Counted from the first letter of the stretch, positions 24,930 to 36,850 are shown. The stretch: DNA of 64,000 nt from Cornus controversa (GCA_026545225.1 CM048845.1:2121001-2185000), one strand, 5' to 3'. The notes: generated by a model from the letters alone, not told the origin. Made by a program: numbers and translations.

Positions 24930-25127
24930 TGTATTTGGATTCTATTTAAATTTGGAATTTGAAATCTTTACCCCTCTCTTAGAATTGAAATATGAAATTG
25001 GTAGATTTGGATTTGTAATTTAATTTCAAATCAAATTTTAATTTTAAGCAACCAAAGTAGGGAATCGAAATTGGAGCCTGTAATTCTAATTTCAAAGTCT
25101 CAATTCCGTGCTGCCGAACAGACCTTT
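24930..25127. mobile_element. MITE-like foldback
   Basis: Left end words GTATTTGGATTC and TTTGGAATTTGAAAT are mirrored at the right by ATTTCAAAGTCTCAATTCC and CCGAACAGACC. The pattern is an imperfect inverted repeat of about 200 bp. No target duplication was recognised. Confidence 0.4.
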
Positions 25128-25390
25128 ATTATTATTTTTTTATATATATATAAAATAAAATAAAAATAAGGAAAAATATCAATTCAGTAAAAACAAAATG
25201 AAACGTACTGCTGCGTCTTTTGAAACAGAAACAAAGGTCGTGTCGAAGAGAACAGTCTGGTTTCTTAACAGACAAACACAAATTTTTGTAAAAACTAATT
25301 CCACACAATTTCTGGAAAAACTACAACAAACGTACTGTTGGCGACTTTTCTTTAATGCCAAACCACGCACATAGCTAAAAAGAAATTGCT

Positions 25391-25449
25391 CCATCAATAT
25401 ATATATATATATATATATGCATACATACATACACACACACACATATATA
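25391..25449. repeat. (AT)n / (CATA)n / (CA)n microsatellite
   Basis: A run of AT dinucleotides is followed by CATA units and then CA dinucleotides. Confidence 0.9.
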
Positions 25450-25918
25450 ATTGAGTAACGATATACAATGTATAATGCCAGTTTTGTATTAAAGTGACGT
25501 GAAATAATGTGGCATATTCTTCCATGATCACTTCAAAATAATGTAATATTCATGTATCCTACAATTCTAAAAATAGATGATATCAACGGTCAAAGAAAAT
25601 CAATATTCATGTATCTTGAATTTTTAGAAGGAAATGATAATAACAGTCACTCCACTTGTTCATCAAGTATTACAAGAAGTGGAATTTTTCTTTTTTTCAT
25701 ATTAAGAATGTAAGTGTCATTATTTTCATTTAAAAGAATTTATGATAATTAGGAGCACAAACACTTCCACGGGTCTGATTCTGAAATGAATTAAGACCAA
25801 ATCGACTCCAACGTTATCAAAAATATTGAAATCGAACAAAATTGTTAGAATCAATGAAATCAAACCAAAAGTGCTTAGTTTAATTCTATAGTTTTAGGCT
25901 TTCATATATCTGTATAAT

Positions 25919-26139
25919 ATAGAAGCTTGGTATAATAGGGACAAAAAATTCAATCTAATGATCAAAAATAGTTTAAAAAATCTGTATAATATAGAAGATT
26001 GGTATAATAAGGACAAAAAATTCAATCTAATGGTCAAAAGTAATTAAAAAATCAATTATGTGATTCAAAGTGTCTTTTACTATATACGGTCTAAAATTAC
26101 TCTAGTGCATAATAGTGACATAAGCACGGGTATACACTA

Positions 26140-26140
<1 letters not shown>
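25919..26140 (+). mobile_element. Non-autonomous Helitron-like element, copy 1, with duplicated 5' end
   Basis: Starts TCTGTATAATATAGAAG after an A and ends CACTAG before a T, matching the Helitron pattern of a 5' TC, a 3' CTRR and insertion between A and T. The 5' end occurs twice (25919 and 25981), about 62 bp apart. The 3' part shares AAGTGTCTTTTACTAT and GCACGGGTATACACTAG with copies 2 and 3. No coding capacity. Confidence 0.6.
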
Positions 26141-26179
<39 letters not shown>

Positions 26180-26241
26180 TTCTGTATGAATGACAACATG
26201 TTTATATTTATACCAATTAAATGAAAAATCGAAATTTGAAA

Positions 26242-26407
26242 TCTTTATAATATAGAAGCTTGAAGAATTTAATCTGACAATCAAAAGTGGTTAAAAAATC
26301 AATCATGTGGTCCAAAATGTCTTTTGCTATCTACGGTTTAAAATCACTCTATCTAACAGTTACAGTTACGAGTGCATGATAGTGACGTAAGCACAGATAT
26401 ACATTAG
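26242..26407 (+). mobile_element. Non-autonomous Helitron-like element, copy 2
   Basis: Starts TCTTTATAATATAGAAGC and ends ATTAG before a T. Internal words (CAAAATGTCTTTTGCTAT, TCTAACAGTTACAGTTACG) match copy 3 at 30694-30821. The flanking stretch after it (TTTCTGAATGAATGAC to about 26490) repeats the stretch after copy 1, so a block of about 250-270 bp was duplicated in tandem here. Confidence 0.55.
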
Positions 26408-26538
26408 TGTATATATATATATATATTTCTGAATGAATGACTACATGTTATATTTATACCAATCAAATGAAAAATCAAAATTTGAAATACATATAGAATG
26501 ATCATATGCATTGTGGTAAATTATACTCACTACCAATC

Positions 26539-26546
<8 letters not shown>

Positions 26547-26586
<40 letters not shown>
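26547..26586. repeat. (TA)n microsatellite
   Basis: About twenty consecutive TA dinucleotides. Confidence 0.95.
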
Positions 26587-26589
<3 letters not shown>

Positions 26590-27002
26590 CTAATGTTTCG
26601 ATTTGGTTCTTTTAGATCCTAAATTCAATCGAACTATATTTTTAGAAGCGTAGCTAAACCGTTCCATCATCTAATCAGACCAAACCCTGCAATTCTGCTG
26701 GTTCTAATCTAACGATTTTTTGTGCTCCTTTAGTTATAGTATCATTTTATGGCTCTTTTTTTTTTTGTTAATATAATATTGTTTTTAGGTAAGTATAAAT
26801 ATTTTAATTATAAAATATTTACCAAAATGAAAAGCCAGGTGTTATTGCTTGTTGGTCACGAAACTCATAATGTGGTCCCAAACTCCTCATTATCATAATT
26901 AATCATATACTGAATGCAATTTTTTCTCCATTGTTTGATCTTCTCTTGATTTATTTTGTCAATGCAATTAATTGAATGTATCAATGAATAATTCAAACTC
27001 CA

Positions 27003-27450
27003 TTTGAAATGAGATAAACTTTACTGAGAGTTTCGTATCCGTGTCGAACACTTGAACATGTGCCGGATATTTCGTAGAAGTCTCCTGACATTTTTCTTTT
27101 AAGAATACTTCTCGGACACTTCTAGAGCATGTGTCGGACACTTCGTAATAGCGATATATATTCAAGTATTTCAAAAGAAAATTATATGTGACTAAGTTAT
27201 GATTAAAAATCTAAATTAAATATATGTAAAAGGACTAAATAAGTCTGATTCTTTAATATATTTGTCTATTTTTGTTTATAAGTTTGTTTGGTTCTTAATT
27301 GTTTGATAATGAATTGAAGTATTTTTGTAACGTAAATTTTTTTTGAATAATTAATATATATTAATATATTATATTATTATTTTATAGTCGCATTTTGTCT
27401 ATTTTATTAGAATTTTTTGTATCACCGTGTGCCTTATCCGTGCTTCGGAG
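27003..27450. mobile_element. hAT-like MITE, GGACACTT family (copy)
   Basis: Closely follows the element at 44095-44610 in word order: CGTATCCGTGTCG near the left end, GCCGGATATTTCG, ATTCAAGTATTTCAAAAGAAA, AATTGTTTGATAATGAATTG, and TTATCCGTGCTTCGGAG at the right. The terminal repeats are decayed and no 8-bp target duplication could be matched. Confidence 0.65.
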
Positions 27451-27804
27451 TCTACCATACAAGTCAAAAGTTGATGTCCGAACTACAAATGATCAAAATT
27501 GAATTGCTAAAATGGAATCTAAAAATAGTGTTAAGGATTCCAAAGTGTGGAGCATTTAAATAATGAAAATTTAAACTAATCAATAATTTTTTTCATACGA
27601 GGTTTATATGATATCATTTCTTAATATACATGGATTATTTTGAATTTGCATTATTTAGTGAATTGAATATTTCACTTTAAAAAGAATTTTCTACCTTTGA
27701 ATATATATATATATATATTATTCTCAAAGTTGAAGCAAATGAACTACCCTTGCAATTGTGTCCTAACTCAACCTCCCATTTTCAAAGAGGACATGATCCT
27801 AGAA

Positions 27805-28085
27805 AGAAGAATGATGTACTCAAATATTTCAAAAAAAAAAAATTATATAAAGTAATGTATTTAAATATTTCAAAAAAAAATTATATGATTAAAAGTCTAA
27901 TATAAATATATGTAGAGTATTAAATAATATATTTGTCTAATTTTGTTTAAAAATTTGATTGGTTTTTATTATAAATTGAAGTATATCTAATTTCTTGTTT
28001 AATAATTAATATATATTATGTTATTATTTTATGCGTGTTCTGTTTTCTCAGAATTTCTTGCTCGTGTCATGTCGCATGCTTGCTC
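27805..28085. mobile_element. hAT-like MITE, GGACACTT family (truncated copy)
   Basis: Shares the middle of the family (TCAAATATTTCAAAA, GATTAAAAGTCTAA, ATTGAAGTATATCTAATTTC, TGCTCGTGTCATGTCGCATG) but lacks the repeat-rich left end. Confidence 0.5.
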
Positions 28086-28411
28086 CATTTCAGGCTTCAG
28101 CCCATTGGCAGGACATTTATGAATGTTTGAATTTACACAATTAGCCTTATTCGTTTGCAACCTAAAATAAGAACAAGTGGGCATACTCGAACAAAACAAC
28201 GGACAAAAACCACAACCTTAGCTGGGTGGCACTGCACTGTCTTGGAAGTGTCCTCCCACGCGGCAACGTTTTGTTGGGCAAAAGCCATATTCTTGTCGTC
28301 TTCTCCACGTCACCAACGAAACCGTGTGCTAGTCCACCCCTCGATTTCCAATTGAAAACCTCGGTCGCTCTCATCTCCATCCCATAAACTGATAAACACA
28401 AACCCCCGCCA

Positions 28412-28440
28412 AACATATATATATATATATATATATATGT
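28412..28440. repeat. (AT)n microsatellite upstream of the At1g01500-like gene
   Basis: An ACATATATAT... run about 75 bases before the start codon of the gene at 28512. It provides TATA-like sequence, but no single TATA box can be chosen. Confidence 0.8.
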
Positions 28441-28511
28441 ATACCATCTATACAGTATACACACACGCGCATAGAAATCAATCATAGTTACTAGTTAGAC
28501 GAAACAAAAGA

Positions 28512-29303
28512 ATGTGTGGAGGATTTCAGCAGTACGAGCGAGAACGCCTGAAGATCAAGTGGTTTCATCTCCGACTATCACTTTCCGATGCCCCTAAAAA
28601 ACCCATCTTACCCGATTCTCTCACTCTCTATTACCTCCCTCGCATTAGTGGAAGCCCCTTGGACGTCGATGGGTCCAAGATCCGACCCGACTCGCCCGCG
28701 TTCGTCACCCTCCACCAACTCGTATCGTCAGCCGATACGGTTAGCGCCATTTACGGGAGCAGGGAACGGGTTCGGGCAAGCGAAGGTGTACGGTTCGAGG
28801 TGTACTTGAGAGATGAGAAGGTGTTGAAGGGAATCTTCAGGAAAGACGAGAACGACGATTGGAAATTGGAGTGCAAGTGTGCGCTTGAGAGAGACTTGGC
28901 TGGAGTTGGTGTGGAGGTTAAGGAGGCGGAGGTTTGCGTGGCGGTGGAGGGACACGTGGCCATGGCTGAGACGGTGGAGATGGTGGTGAAGAGGAAGAGG
29001 AGGGTCAAGTACTGTTTTCAAGGGTTGGAGGAGATACCGGAGGAAAGAGAAGAGGGCGACACTGAATCGGACGGCTGCTATTCTTCTTGTTCTTGCTCTT
29101 GCTCTTGCTCTGATGTGGAAATCAGATCAGACGGTGGAGGTTGCGCGGACGAGATTGATGAAAGTAGGAGAGAGGAAGTGGAGATGGAAATGGAAGGAGT
29201 GAGATGGGCCGTCGACGTCGGAATATGGGTGATGTGTTTGGGAGTTGGTTTTTTGGTTTCCAAAGCTTCCTCCAAGACCCTTAGACCCAGAAGGCTACTA
29301 TGA
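28512..29303 (+). CDS. At1g01500-like plant protein, single exon, intact
   Basis: A 263-residue protein with an uninterrupted frame. By recollection it matches the plant family called 'uncharacterized protein At1g01500-like', sometimes labelled erythronate-4-phosphate dehydrogenase family although it lacks such an enzyme's fold motifs. Family-like features are WFHLRLSL (residues 17-24), LTLYYLPRI (37-45), a beta-rich block with VRFEVYLRDEKVLKG (about 93-107), a hydrophobic segment near the C-terminus (about 232-249) and an end in RRLL. Relatives share the sequence W-F-D-L-R, LTL.(H/Y).(I/L)PL and a glycine-rich C-terminal membrane segment followed by RRLL. A Ser-Cys run (191-200, alternating S and C) and an acidic stretch precede the membrane segment. 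The function is unknown. A likely tail-anchored membrane protein is an inference. The start context (AAAAGAATGTG) is acceptable and no upstream in-frame alternative is evident. GC content is clearly higher than in the surrounding repeats. Confidence 0.75.
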   Translation: MCGGFQQYERERLKIKWFHLRLSLSDAPKKPILPDSLTLYYLPRISGSPLDVDGSKIRPDSPAFVTLHQLVSSADTVSAIYGSRERVRASEGVRFEVYLRDEKVLKGIFRKDENDDWKLECKCALERDLAGVGVEVKEAEVCVAVEGHVAMAETVEMVVKRKRRVKYCFQGLEEIPEEREEGDTESDGCYSSCSCSCSCSDVEIRSDGGGCADEIDESRREEVEMEMEGVRWAVDVGIWVMCLGVGFLVSKASSKTLRPRRLL

Positions 29304-29419
29304 CAATTTGTTTTATTTTATTTTATTTTATTTTTAATTTTAAAGTTCAGTTTTGATTTCTGAGGACAAAAGCATCAAAATTCAATGCATTGATTTCTGT
29401 TCCTGCCGATTCAGCCCTA

Positions 29420-29858
29420 CGACTTGTTCGATAATTCGGAGAGAAAAGAAAAGAAAAAAAAAAAGATAAAAGATAAGTTATAAGAGAAAAGAAAAGAAAA
29501 GAAGAGAAGAAAAGTAATATATATTTATGTTTGGATAAATTATAAAAGAAAAGAAAAAGAAAGAATAATATTCTTGTTTGGATGAATTAAATAAAAAAAA
29601 AGAAAAGAAACAATTTTAAACAATTTATTATTATATATGAAAATACCATTTAACTTGTTATCCTTTCTCTTTCAATCTTCTCGTTTTTGAAAGGATAGTA
29701 AGTGAGAGATTTGGAAAGATTTGAAGGAATAAGCTATTCCTCCAAATCTCTCCAAATTCTTTCTTTTCTCTCCTAATTAATTATCCAAACATAAAATGTT
29801 TTATCCTTCCCTTCTTTTTATTTTCTTTCCAAATCATTCAATCCAAACAAAGCCTTAA
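29420..29858. mobile_element. Purine-rich foldback just 3' of the At1g01500-like gene
   Basis: The left half is a long purine tract (AGAAAAGAAAAG repeats) broken by two TGTTTGGAT(A/G)AATTA words. The right half is pyrimidine-rich and ends AATCCAAACAAAGCCTTA. Reversed, that end (GCTTTGTTTGGATTGAATGA) resembles the left end. Consistent with a decayed MITE that may supply the gene's 3' flank. Confidence 0.45.
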
Positions 29859-30317
29859 TATTTTCAGTCTCGTCAATACAAGTATTACTACAAATTTACA
29901 AAACAATTTCATATGAATTTATAAAAATTTCCTTGTAGCAAAGAAATTTTGAGAGTGGTCAAATTTGTACAAGGAAATTTTTGAGGACTTGGTCAGATTT
30001 GTTCAACAATTCTAAATCTGTACTACAATTAAAAGTCCGAAATATTTTTTTTATTTTTTATATACATTTTCATACTATTTTTCTATCCATTGCAATTTTT
30101 TTTTTAATTATTATTAGCATGTCAATTGAACCAATAAATATCTCATTGAATTTAAAATACCAACTGCAACAGCTGTATCATTATATTTAATATACCTTCA
30201 TTTGCTCTATACTTACGATTATTCAAACTGAATACATTATTTATTTCTTATATAAATTTTTTATATAGGGTGAAGTGTGAAAAATTAGCAGGTGACTTGT
30301 TTTTCTCAATATATATA
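29859..30317. other. Intergenic, no gene seen
   Basis: Very AT-rich DNA between the foldback and copy A of the local duplication. No coding or repeat structure was recognised. Confidence 0.5.
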
Positions 30318-30693
30318 TTGATCATTAGCACATATATATATATAAGCGAATATTCTCCTTAGCACGACGAAGGATATTGAGTGAAAGAGATTGATTTTTA
30401 TTTTATTTTATTAAAAAAATTTATTCTTGAATGAATTTTTTTAGGCGATGATATTTCTGCAGATTTGTTTGGAGAAGGTGACTTTTTTTTTTTAATGTTC
30501 TTCCTTTTTCTATTTAACTTTTGTGAAATTGATAGAAATTATTATTCGTTTGTTGATTTTTTATTTTAATTTACGGCGACTTTGTTTGAAGTTAGAATGT
30601 AATGAATGCAAAGACAATGATTAAGGTCAATAGTTGAATAAATTATACATATAAACAAATGTACATGTATATAAAGACAATAGTACTTAAATA

Positions 30694-30821
30694 TCTATAT
30701 TACATTTAAGCTTGAATCTGACGGTCCAAAATGTCTTTCGCTATCAACGGCTCACAATCACTTCATCTAACGGTTACGGTGGCGAGTGCGCGATAGTGCT
30801 GTAGGCACGGGCATACACTAG
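30694..30821 (+). mobile_element. Non-autonomous Helitron-like element, copy 3, with empty site
   Basis: Begins TCTATATTACATTTAAGC after an A and ends GGGCATACACTAG before a T. A small GTGC/GCAC stem (30796-30799 with 30805-30808) sits 9 bases before the terminal CTAG. The paralogous copy B (near 57220) reads straight through without it. This supports insertion between A and T with no target duplication, the Helitron signature. Confidence 0.7.
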
Positions 30822-30955
30822 TATATATATATATATATAGACTTATATTGAGGGGCACGTCATGTTTTCTTAATACCATAGAAAAATTACAAGTTTAATG
30901 TTGACGTTTATTGAATTAATCTAAAGAAATGATTTTGATGTCTATCGAATATTAA

Positions 30956-31268
30956 GGGTCAGTTTGGTAAGAAAGAAATTGAAGGAAAATAAAAGAAATG
31001 TGATGGAGGGATATAGGTTTGTATGTTTGGTATGAAATTTTTAATGAAAAGAAATGTGATGGAATGATTTGGAAGGATAAATTAAAGATGAATAGTAGTT
31101 TTTGTTATCCTATCAAAAATGAGAAGAAAGGGAAGGAAATGCTACTTTTTTATTGAAACTTTGTTAATAACAACTTTGCCATTATTTTGATAAAAACTAA
31201 AGTTTGTTCTTTTAAATATAAAAGGGTATAATGGTAAAAATTTTAAATTATTTCATTTCCTTTCTTTC
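30956..31268. mobile_element. Purine-rich foldback (MITE-like)
   Basis: The left half is purine-rich (GTTTGGTAAGAAAGAAATTG and AAAAGAAATGTGATGGA twice). The right half ends TTTCCTTTCTTTCTCCAAAC, its rough complement. It is present in copy A of the local duplication, and the corresponding place in copy B holds a different element. Confidence 0.5.
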
Positions 31269-31594
31269 TCCAAACATGTTAACTATTTCTTCACTTTTTA
31301 TTTCAAGGGAATGCAAGTGCACATGTAATACATCTCTACTTCAATTTTCTTTCAACCTTAAGCCAAAAATGTTTTTGACAACCATTAGTACAAGTTTATC
31401 TTATAATTAAAAACCTTCAAATTTTGAACTATGATAAATTATTTTTTATATTGTTTAAAATTTATCTATATATATATATATATATATACACACATTATCA
31501 TATAGTTGGCTCAAATTAAAAAAATTCAGAGTTTTATAAAATTTTAAACATGTACATAACATGTGTCTTTTTTCTAGTAATATCTATGTTGAAT

Positions 31595-32230
31595 GCCTCA
31601 CCCTTACTCTTGCGACTTTTGCGTCCAATTGTTGGAGACTTTAGGGAAATGTCACAATAGCTGGAATAGCACAAACACTTCGCGAATATTCTGTCTCATT
31701 TGTAGTATGATTGTCTTCTCTTTCTTCACAAACAGAAAATTGAGAGGAAACCAAACAATCCAGTGATTTGATTAATAAAAAATATTTGAAGCAATCTTCA
31801 AACAGGTGATCAAATAAAAAGCATCATCCAAAATCACTCAGAAAGTGTAAGTTTAGAAAAAGCACAAGATAGTATTTATAGAAGATGAAGCCCTAAGTTT
31901 TCTTGAAAAAACAAGTGTAAAAACACTTTAGCACATTTCCCAAAGTCCCAAAAAAATTAGAAACCAATTTAAGTCAAAATAGGACTTCCTTATTGAAAAA
32001 GAACATCTCATTAAAGTTGGACCGGTTCAAACTCATGTTAACTAAGTTGGACCGGTTAGGGGAACAAGTGGCCGGTCCACTATGCTCAAATTTTGATTTT
32101 TGAGAAACCGAGGTATGTTAGACTGGTCCAGGGAACAAGTGAACTGGTAAAACTTTGAAAACTATGAAAAAATTAAATAAAAACCCAATTTTTTAAAATC
32201 GAACTTAAAAATATAAAGTGCAAAGTGTCC
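31595..32230 (-). repeat. Copia-type LTR fragment with ACCGGT words (copy A)
   Basis: From GTTGAATGCCTCACC to AAAGTGCAAAGTGTCCT it follows 58240-58985 and, more distantly, the LTRs of the gag-only element. ACCGGT or altered forms occur about six times between 31990 and 32160. The remaining part of this LTR lies at 41892-42010, beyond Tekay-2. Confidence 0.7.
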
Positions 32231-32232
32231 TT

Positions 32233-34711
32233 TGGATTTTTAGAGTGATACTTAGTCCATTGGATAGAGGATCCAAAAATACTCAATTTCAAAAAAAATC
32301 ACACTCAAATCCAAGTTAAAATGAAAAATTATGTCTGATTGAAGTTTGGACCAATCCCGGAGCTTGCTTACAATCCATCATAATTACAAGGGCGATTTTG
32401 AACATAGAACCCTAATGTATTACCTCAATTACTAAATCAATGCAAAATCATAATTACCCACATACGTTTACCTACGTATGACTCAACCTCAATAACCTAA
32501 TATGGATCCGTTACATAATGCCCATAATTCCCCAATTCTATCTCAACAATATCCCACCCAGCCACACATTACGATGCATCGTAATGTTGGTTACGATGCA
32601 TCGTATTTACAATGCATCGCACAAGTTACGTAATATCTTGCGAAATCCTCTGGAATCCTTCTCAAAACATTCAACTATTTACGATGCATCGTAATTGGGC
32701 TTATGATACATCGCCATATCACGATGCATGTTAATAGGGATTACAATGCATCGTAATCACTCAACATGTTACAATAACAAATCCACCAAGTGATTACAAT
32801 TATCATTCTTTTCCCACTACTCATCTTAAACACACAATCATAGAACATAATTATCATTTTTACATATCCCAAACATCCGCAATATAATAATTCATCACAA
32901 TTATACTCCACGTCATACACTTGAAACTCAAAAAAGATAATTCATGCATTTCATACACATACTTCAATAATACTTTATATTTCCCAAAAGTTATATTTTA
33001 ACCATGCGACAATTGTATTTGAAATTACATACGTAAAGACAAATCAAATGCAAGTACAACATTTCCAAGAAGCTAGTCCACATACCACAAGTTGGCATCG
33101 ACATCTCTACACATGTCTCAAAACACAAAAGCCCAAAGATGGAGTTCTTCTTTTCTAGGTCCAACTCATGGTTGTGCATCCTCAACCACCTCCTTGCCAT
33201 GTCCTGAAAGTATTAATGTAAGGGGATGAGCAATTTCAATGGACTCAAGGTTAACGTATTGTGCAATCCATTCAAGTTCACATTTTATATTCAATGCATA
33301 AATACCAAAAACTGCTTCAACGACCTACGTGTCGTGCTTCCTATCATATTTAATCAAAGCTCACATTTTTAATTCAACTCGTGGCATAGACATCAAATGT
33401 AACTTAACAACCACATAACTAAAAATCATGCATTAAGGCACATTCCATCATATTTATAACATATAACATAACCAAAATTGGATTAAAATTCACACAAGTC
33501 ATGTAATTCACCTAAATTACACATAAGACTCAAACACTCTCGGATTTGGTTCACACTCACAAACACACAAGATACGTATCGAAGTCTCATATCTCAAGTT
33601 CATAATTATTACGAGCTACTAACCCATGATGTCAACACCCATCTTGCGCAAGTTTGAAGTTTTTCAACCCTCGGAGATATGTTCCCCGACTAGTTTCCCA
33701 TGAGCCACCTCCGAGACACACCCCACACTTACACAAATAGTTCATATTTTGCATCCACAATCACAAATCTCGATGCATTACACCCATTAAATGTCCTAAT
33801 TCAATTATAGCATGTCAAGCAAGAGTCATAAGACATATACATATATTTAACCACCAAAACAAGGTTTTCATCCCTTTTTCCCAAAATCTCATACTTGCAT
33901 CACATACCCCATTGTACACATATAAGTAATTCATGTATTGCAAAGCATAACCCAATCATTTCTAGGAAGAGAAACATATATATACCTTCATATAGAACAA
34001 GAATTTTGCCTAGAATTCTATATATCACATTTGACACAAAAATTGTTCATTTTATGCATAAGAAATGAAATTAAACTTGAATTTGGAAGACACAACACAC
34101 ACCCCCTACCTTAATAGCTATAGTCTCAAGCTATTCCACACTTTCACCAATACCAAAGTTGTCTACTCAAGACTTTGTTCAGTTTAAAGTGATGCCCTTG
34201 TCGTGTAGAACACACTTCTTCTCTTCGGCGCCTTCCAGATCTAACCCTAAGGGCTTCTAATCTTAGAGAGAAAGTAGAAAACTCAAAAGGGAATAGAGAA
34301 GAGAGAGTTATAGCTTTCTAGAGAGAGAAATGAGCTGTAAATATCTATCTCCCAGATATTTGTAAGCCCTATAGTGTAAAAAGACCAAAACGCCCCTAGT
34401 CACTTAACGTACCTTCCCGACCTCTGTTTTCAAATTCGAAAGTGGCTATAGACTTGAAATCACTTCTACGTCTCTCCAAATATTCTAATTGGTTTATAAC
34501 TAAAAATAAAAATTTTAAGAAAAATATTCGAATTTTCGGGCCCACCCGACCCCTATCCTAGGTCCCAACGACCCAAAATTTCAAAATGAGTCGAATGGCT
34601 CACAAAAATCTCCGGCCCTCTAAATTAGTTCCCACATATATAAATTATATTTAAAATATATGCAAATCAATTAAAATCTTATTTCAAAAAATAAAAAATC
34701 GGATCTCTACA
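32233..34711 (-). repeat. 3' LTR of Tekay-2
   Basis: Matches 39390-41891 over its length and ends GGATCTCTACA beside the polypurine tract. It contains a cluster of CGATGCATCG palindromes with TA flanks: exact copies at 32572, 32594 and 32682, with altered copies to about 32755. Confidence 0.85.
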
Positions 34712-36049
34712 ACCTCCCCACCTTAGGAGATTTCGTTCCCAAAATCAGATATACCTTGTGAAAGAAACAAATCTGGGTACTTAGAGAGAACTTCTTGTTC
34801 TCATTCCCAAGTGGCCTCTTCTAGTCCGTGGTGCCTCCATAAAACTTTGACCAATGGAATTGTCTTGCCCCTTAACACTTGATCTATAATGTTAAGAATC
34901 TCTACCGGTCGCTCCTCATACGACACGTCTTCCTCAATCTCAATGTCTGTCCAGCCCAAAAAACATGTGACAGATCCGAATCATATTTCCTCAACATGAA
35001 AACATGAAAGACATTGTGAATACCTTCCAATTGTGGTGGTAAAGATAATCGATAGGCTACTTCACCCAAGCACTCCAAAATCTCGAAGGGTCCAATAAAT
35101 CTTGGCGATAACTTGCCGCTCTTATCGAATCTCATCAGCCCCTTGCGTGAAAAAACTTTGAGAAACACGTGGTTCCCCACCTCAAATGACAAAGGTCTCC
35201 TCTTCCAATCAGCATAACTTTTATGTCTACTTTGTGCTGTGATCAACCATTGACGAATCAACTTTATCTTCTCTGTTGTCTCATGAACTATATCTAGTCC
35301 CAAGGAGGTTGTCTCCCCCACCTCGGTCCAATGAACCTGTGACCTACACGACCTACGATACAATGCCTCAAAAGGTGCTATCTCTATGCTATCTTAGTAG
35401 CTATTGTTATAAGCAAACTCCACCAACAACAAATGGATTTTTCAATTTTCTCTAAAATCCAAGATACAAGCTCTCAACATATCCTCCAATATCTAAATGG
35501 TATGCTCTGACTGACCATCCGTCTGATGATGAAAAGTTGTACTGAAATGCAACTCTGTATCAAAGGCTAATTGGAAATCCTGCCAAAACCATGAAGTAAT
35601 CCTAGGATCTCTATCTGAAACGATAGACACTGGCACTCCATGAAGCTTCACAATCTGCTCCACATATAGCTAACTGAGATTCTCTGCACCATCTGTTATC
35701 CGTATAGGCAGAAAATGAGTCGTCTTAGTCAATCTGTCGACTATGACCAACACGGCATCATGTCCCCCCTATGACCTCGAAAGCCCCGTCACAAAATCTA
35801 TGGTGATATGCTCCCATTTTCATTCTGCCACTGGCAAAGGTTGTAACAATCCAGCCAATCTTTGATGTTCGGCTTTCACTTGTTGGCAAGTAAGACACTT
35901 AGCCACAAATTCAGCCACATCTTTTTTCATCCCTTTCCACCAATACTGTCGCCTTAGGTTAAGATACATTTTCGTCCCACCATGATGTACGCAAGCCTAA
36001 AACTATGGAATTCTCGAAGAATACCCTCCCTACACGGAATAGGTCATCA

Positions 36050-36850
36050 TGATGCTGTTAACTGTGAGAAATTCTCCACAAATCTCTGGTAATGGCCGGC
36101 TAACCCCAAGAAATTTTGAATTTGAAATACATTCTTCGGATGTTCCCAATCCGTTATCGTCTCTATCTTTGAAAGATCTACAAAAACTCCTCCACCCGAA
36201 ATCACATGTCTGAGAAACTTCACTTCTGATAGCCAAAACTCACACTTCTCATATTTCGCATACAACTGATTTTTTCTTAAATTTTGAAACACTGTCCTCA
36301 AATGATTTTCATGTTCCTCTCTTAATACACAAGAATATCGTCCACGAACACCACTACATAATCATCAAAGAATGCACTAAACACCTGGTTCATTGAGTCC
36401 ATAAATGTCGCCAGTACATTTGTTAAACCGAAAGGCATCACAAGGAACTCATAATGACCATACCATGTTTGAAAATCCATTTTTGAAACATCTTTCTCCT
36501 TGACTCTCAATTGATAGTACCCCAATCTCAAGTCAATCTTCGAGAAATACTTAGCTCCTTTAAGTTGATCAAACAAATCATCTATCATTGGCAAGGGATA
36601 TTTGTTCTTGATCGTCGCACGATTTAGTTTCCAGTAGTCAATATATAACCATACTGACCTATCATTTTTTTTAGCAAAAAGGACTGGTGCCCCCCAAGGT
36701 GACACACTAGGACATATGAAACCTTTCTCCCTTAGGTCCTCTAATTGCTCCTTTAACTCCTTTAATTTAGCTAGTGTTATACGATACGATGCCATAGAAA
36801 TAAGTGTCATACTAAGTATGACGTCAATGGCGAATTCAACTTCTCGCATA
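36050..36850 (-). pseudogene. Tekay-2 reverse transcriptase (fossil)
   Basis: On the minus strand the reverse transcriptase shows [20 protein letters not shown], a [16 protein letters not shown] block, [15 protein letters not shown] and the catalytic [12 protein letters not shown] thumb-region piece (KYEKCEFW, FLGLAGHYQRFVENF) follows. These words are those of Tekay/Del chromoviruses. The fossil carries a few interruptions. Confidence 0.85.

Larger units (their letters stand above)
30318..32230. repeat. Local duplication, copy A, left part
   Basis: Runs colinear with 56819-58985: AATGAATTTTTTTAGG, ATATTTCTGCAGATTTGTTT, AAAGACAATG(A/G)TTAAGGTC, ATACATCTCTACTTCAATT, GTCTTTTTTCTAGTAATATC and then a copia-type LTR fragment. 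It resumes at 41892-42180 beyond the Tekay-2 insertion. By hand count the copies differ at roughly one position in eight over one 130-bp stretch. Copy A alone carries the Helitron (30694-30821) and a foldback (30956-31268). Confidence 0.8.

Noticed and set aside
28728-29275. Minus-strand open frames inside the At1g01500-like gene
   Set aside because: They are low-complexity reverse readings of a GC-rich coding exon, with no family resemblance.
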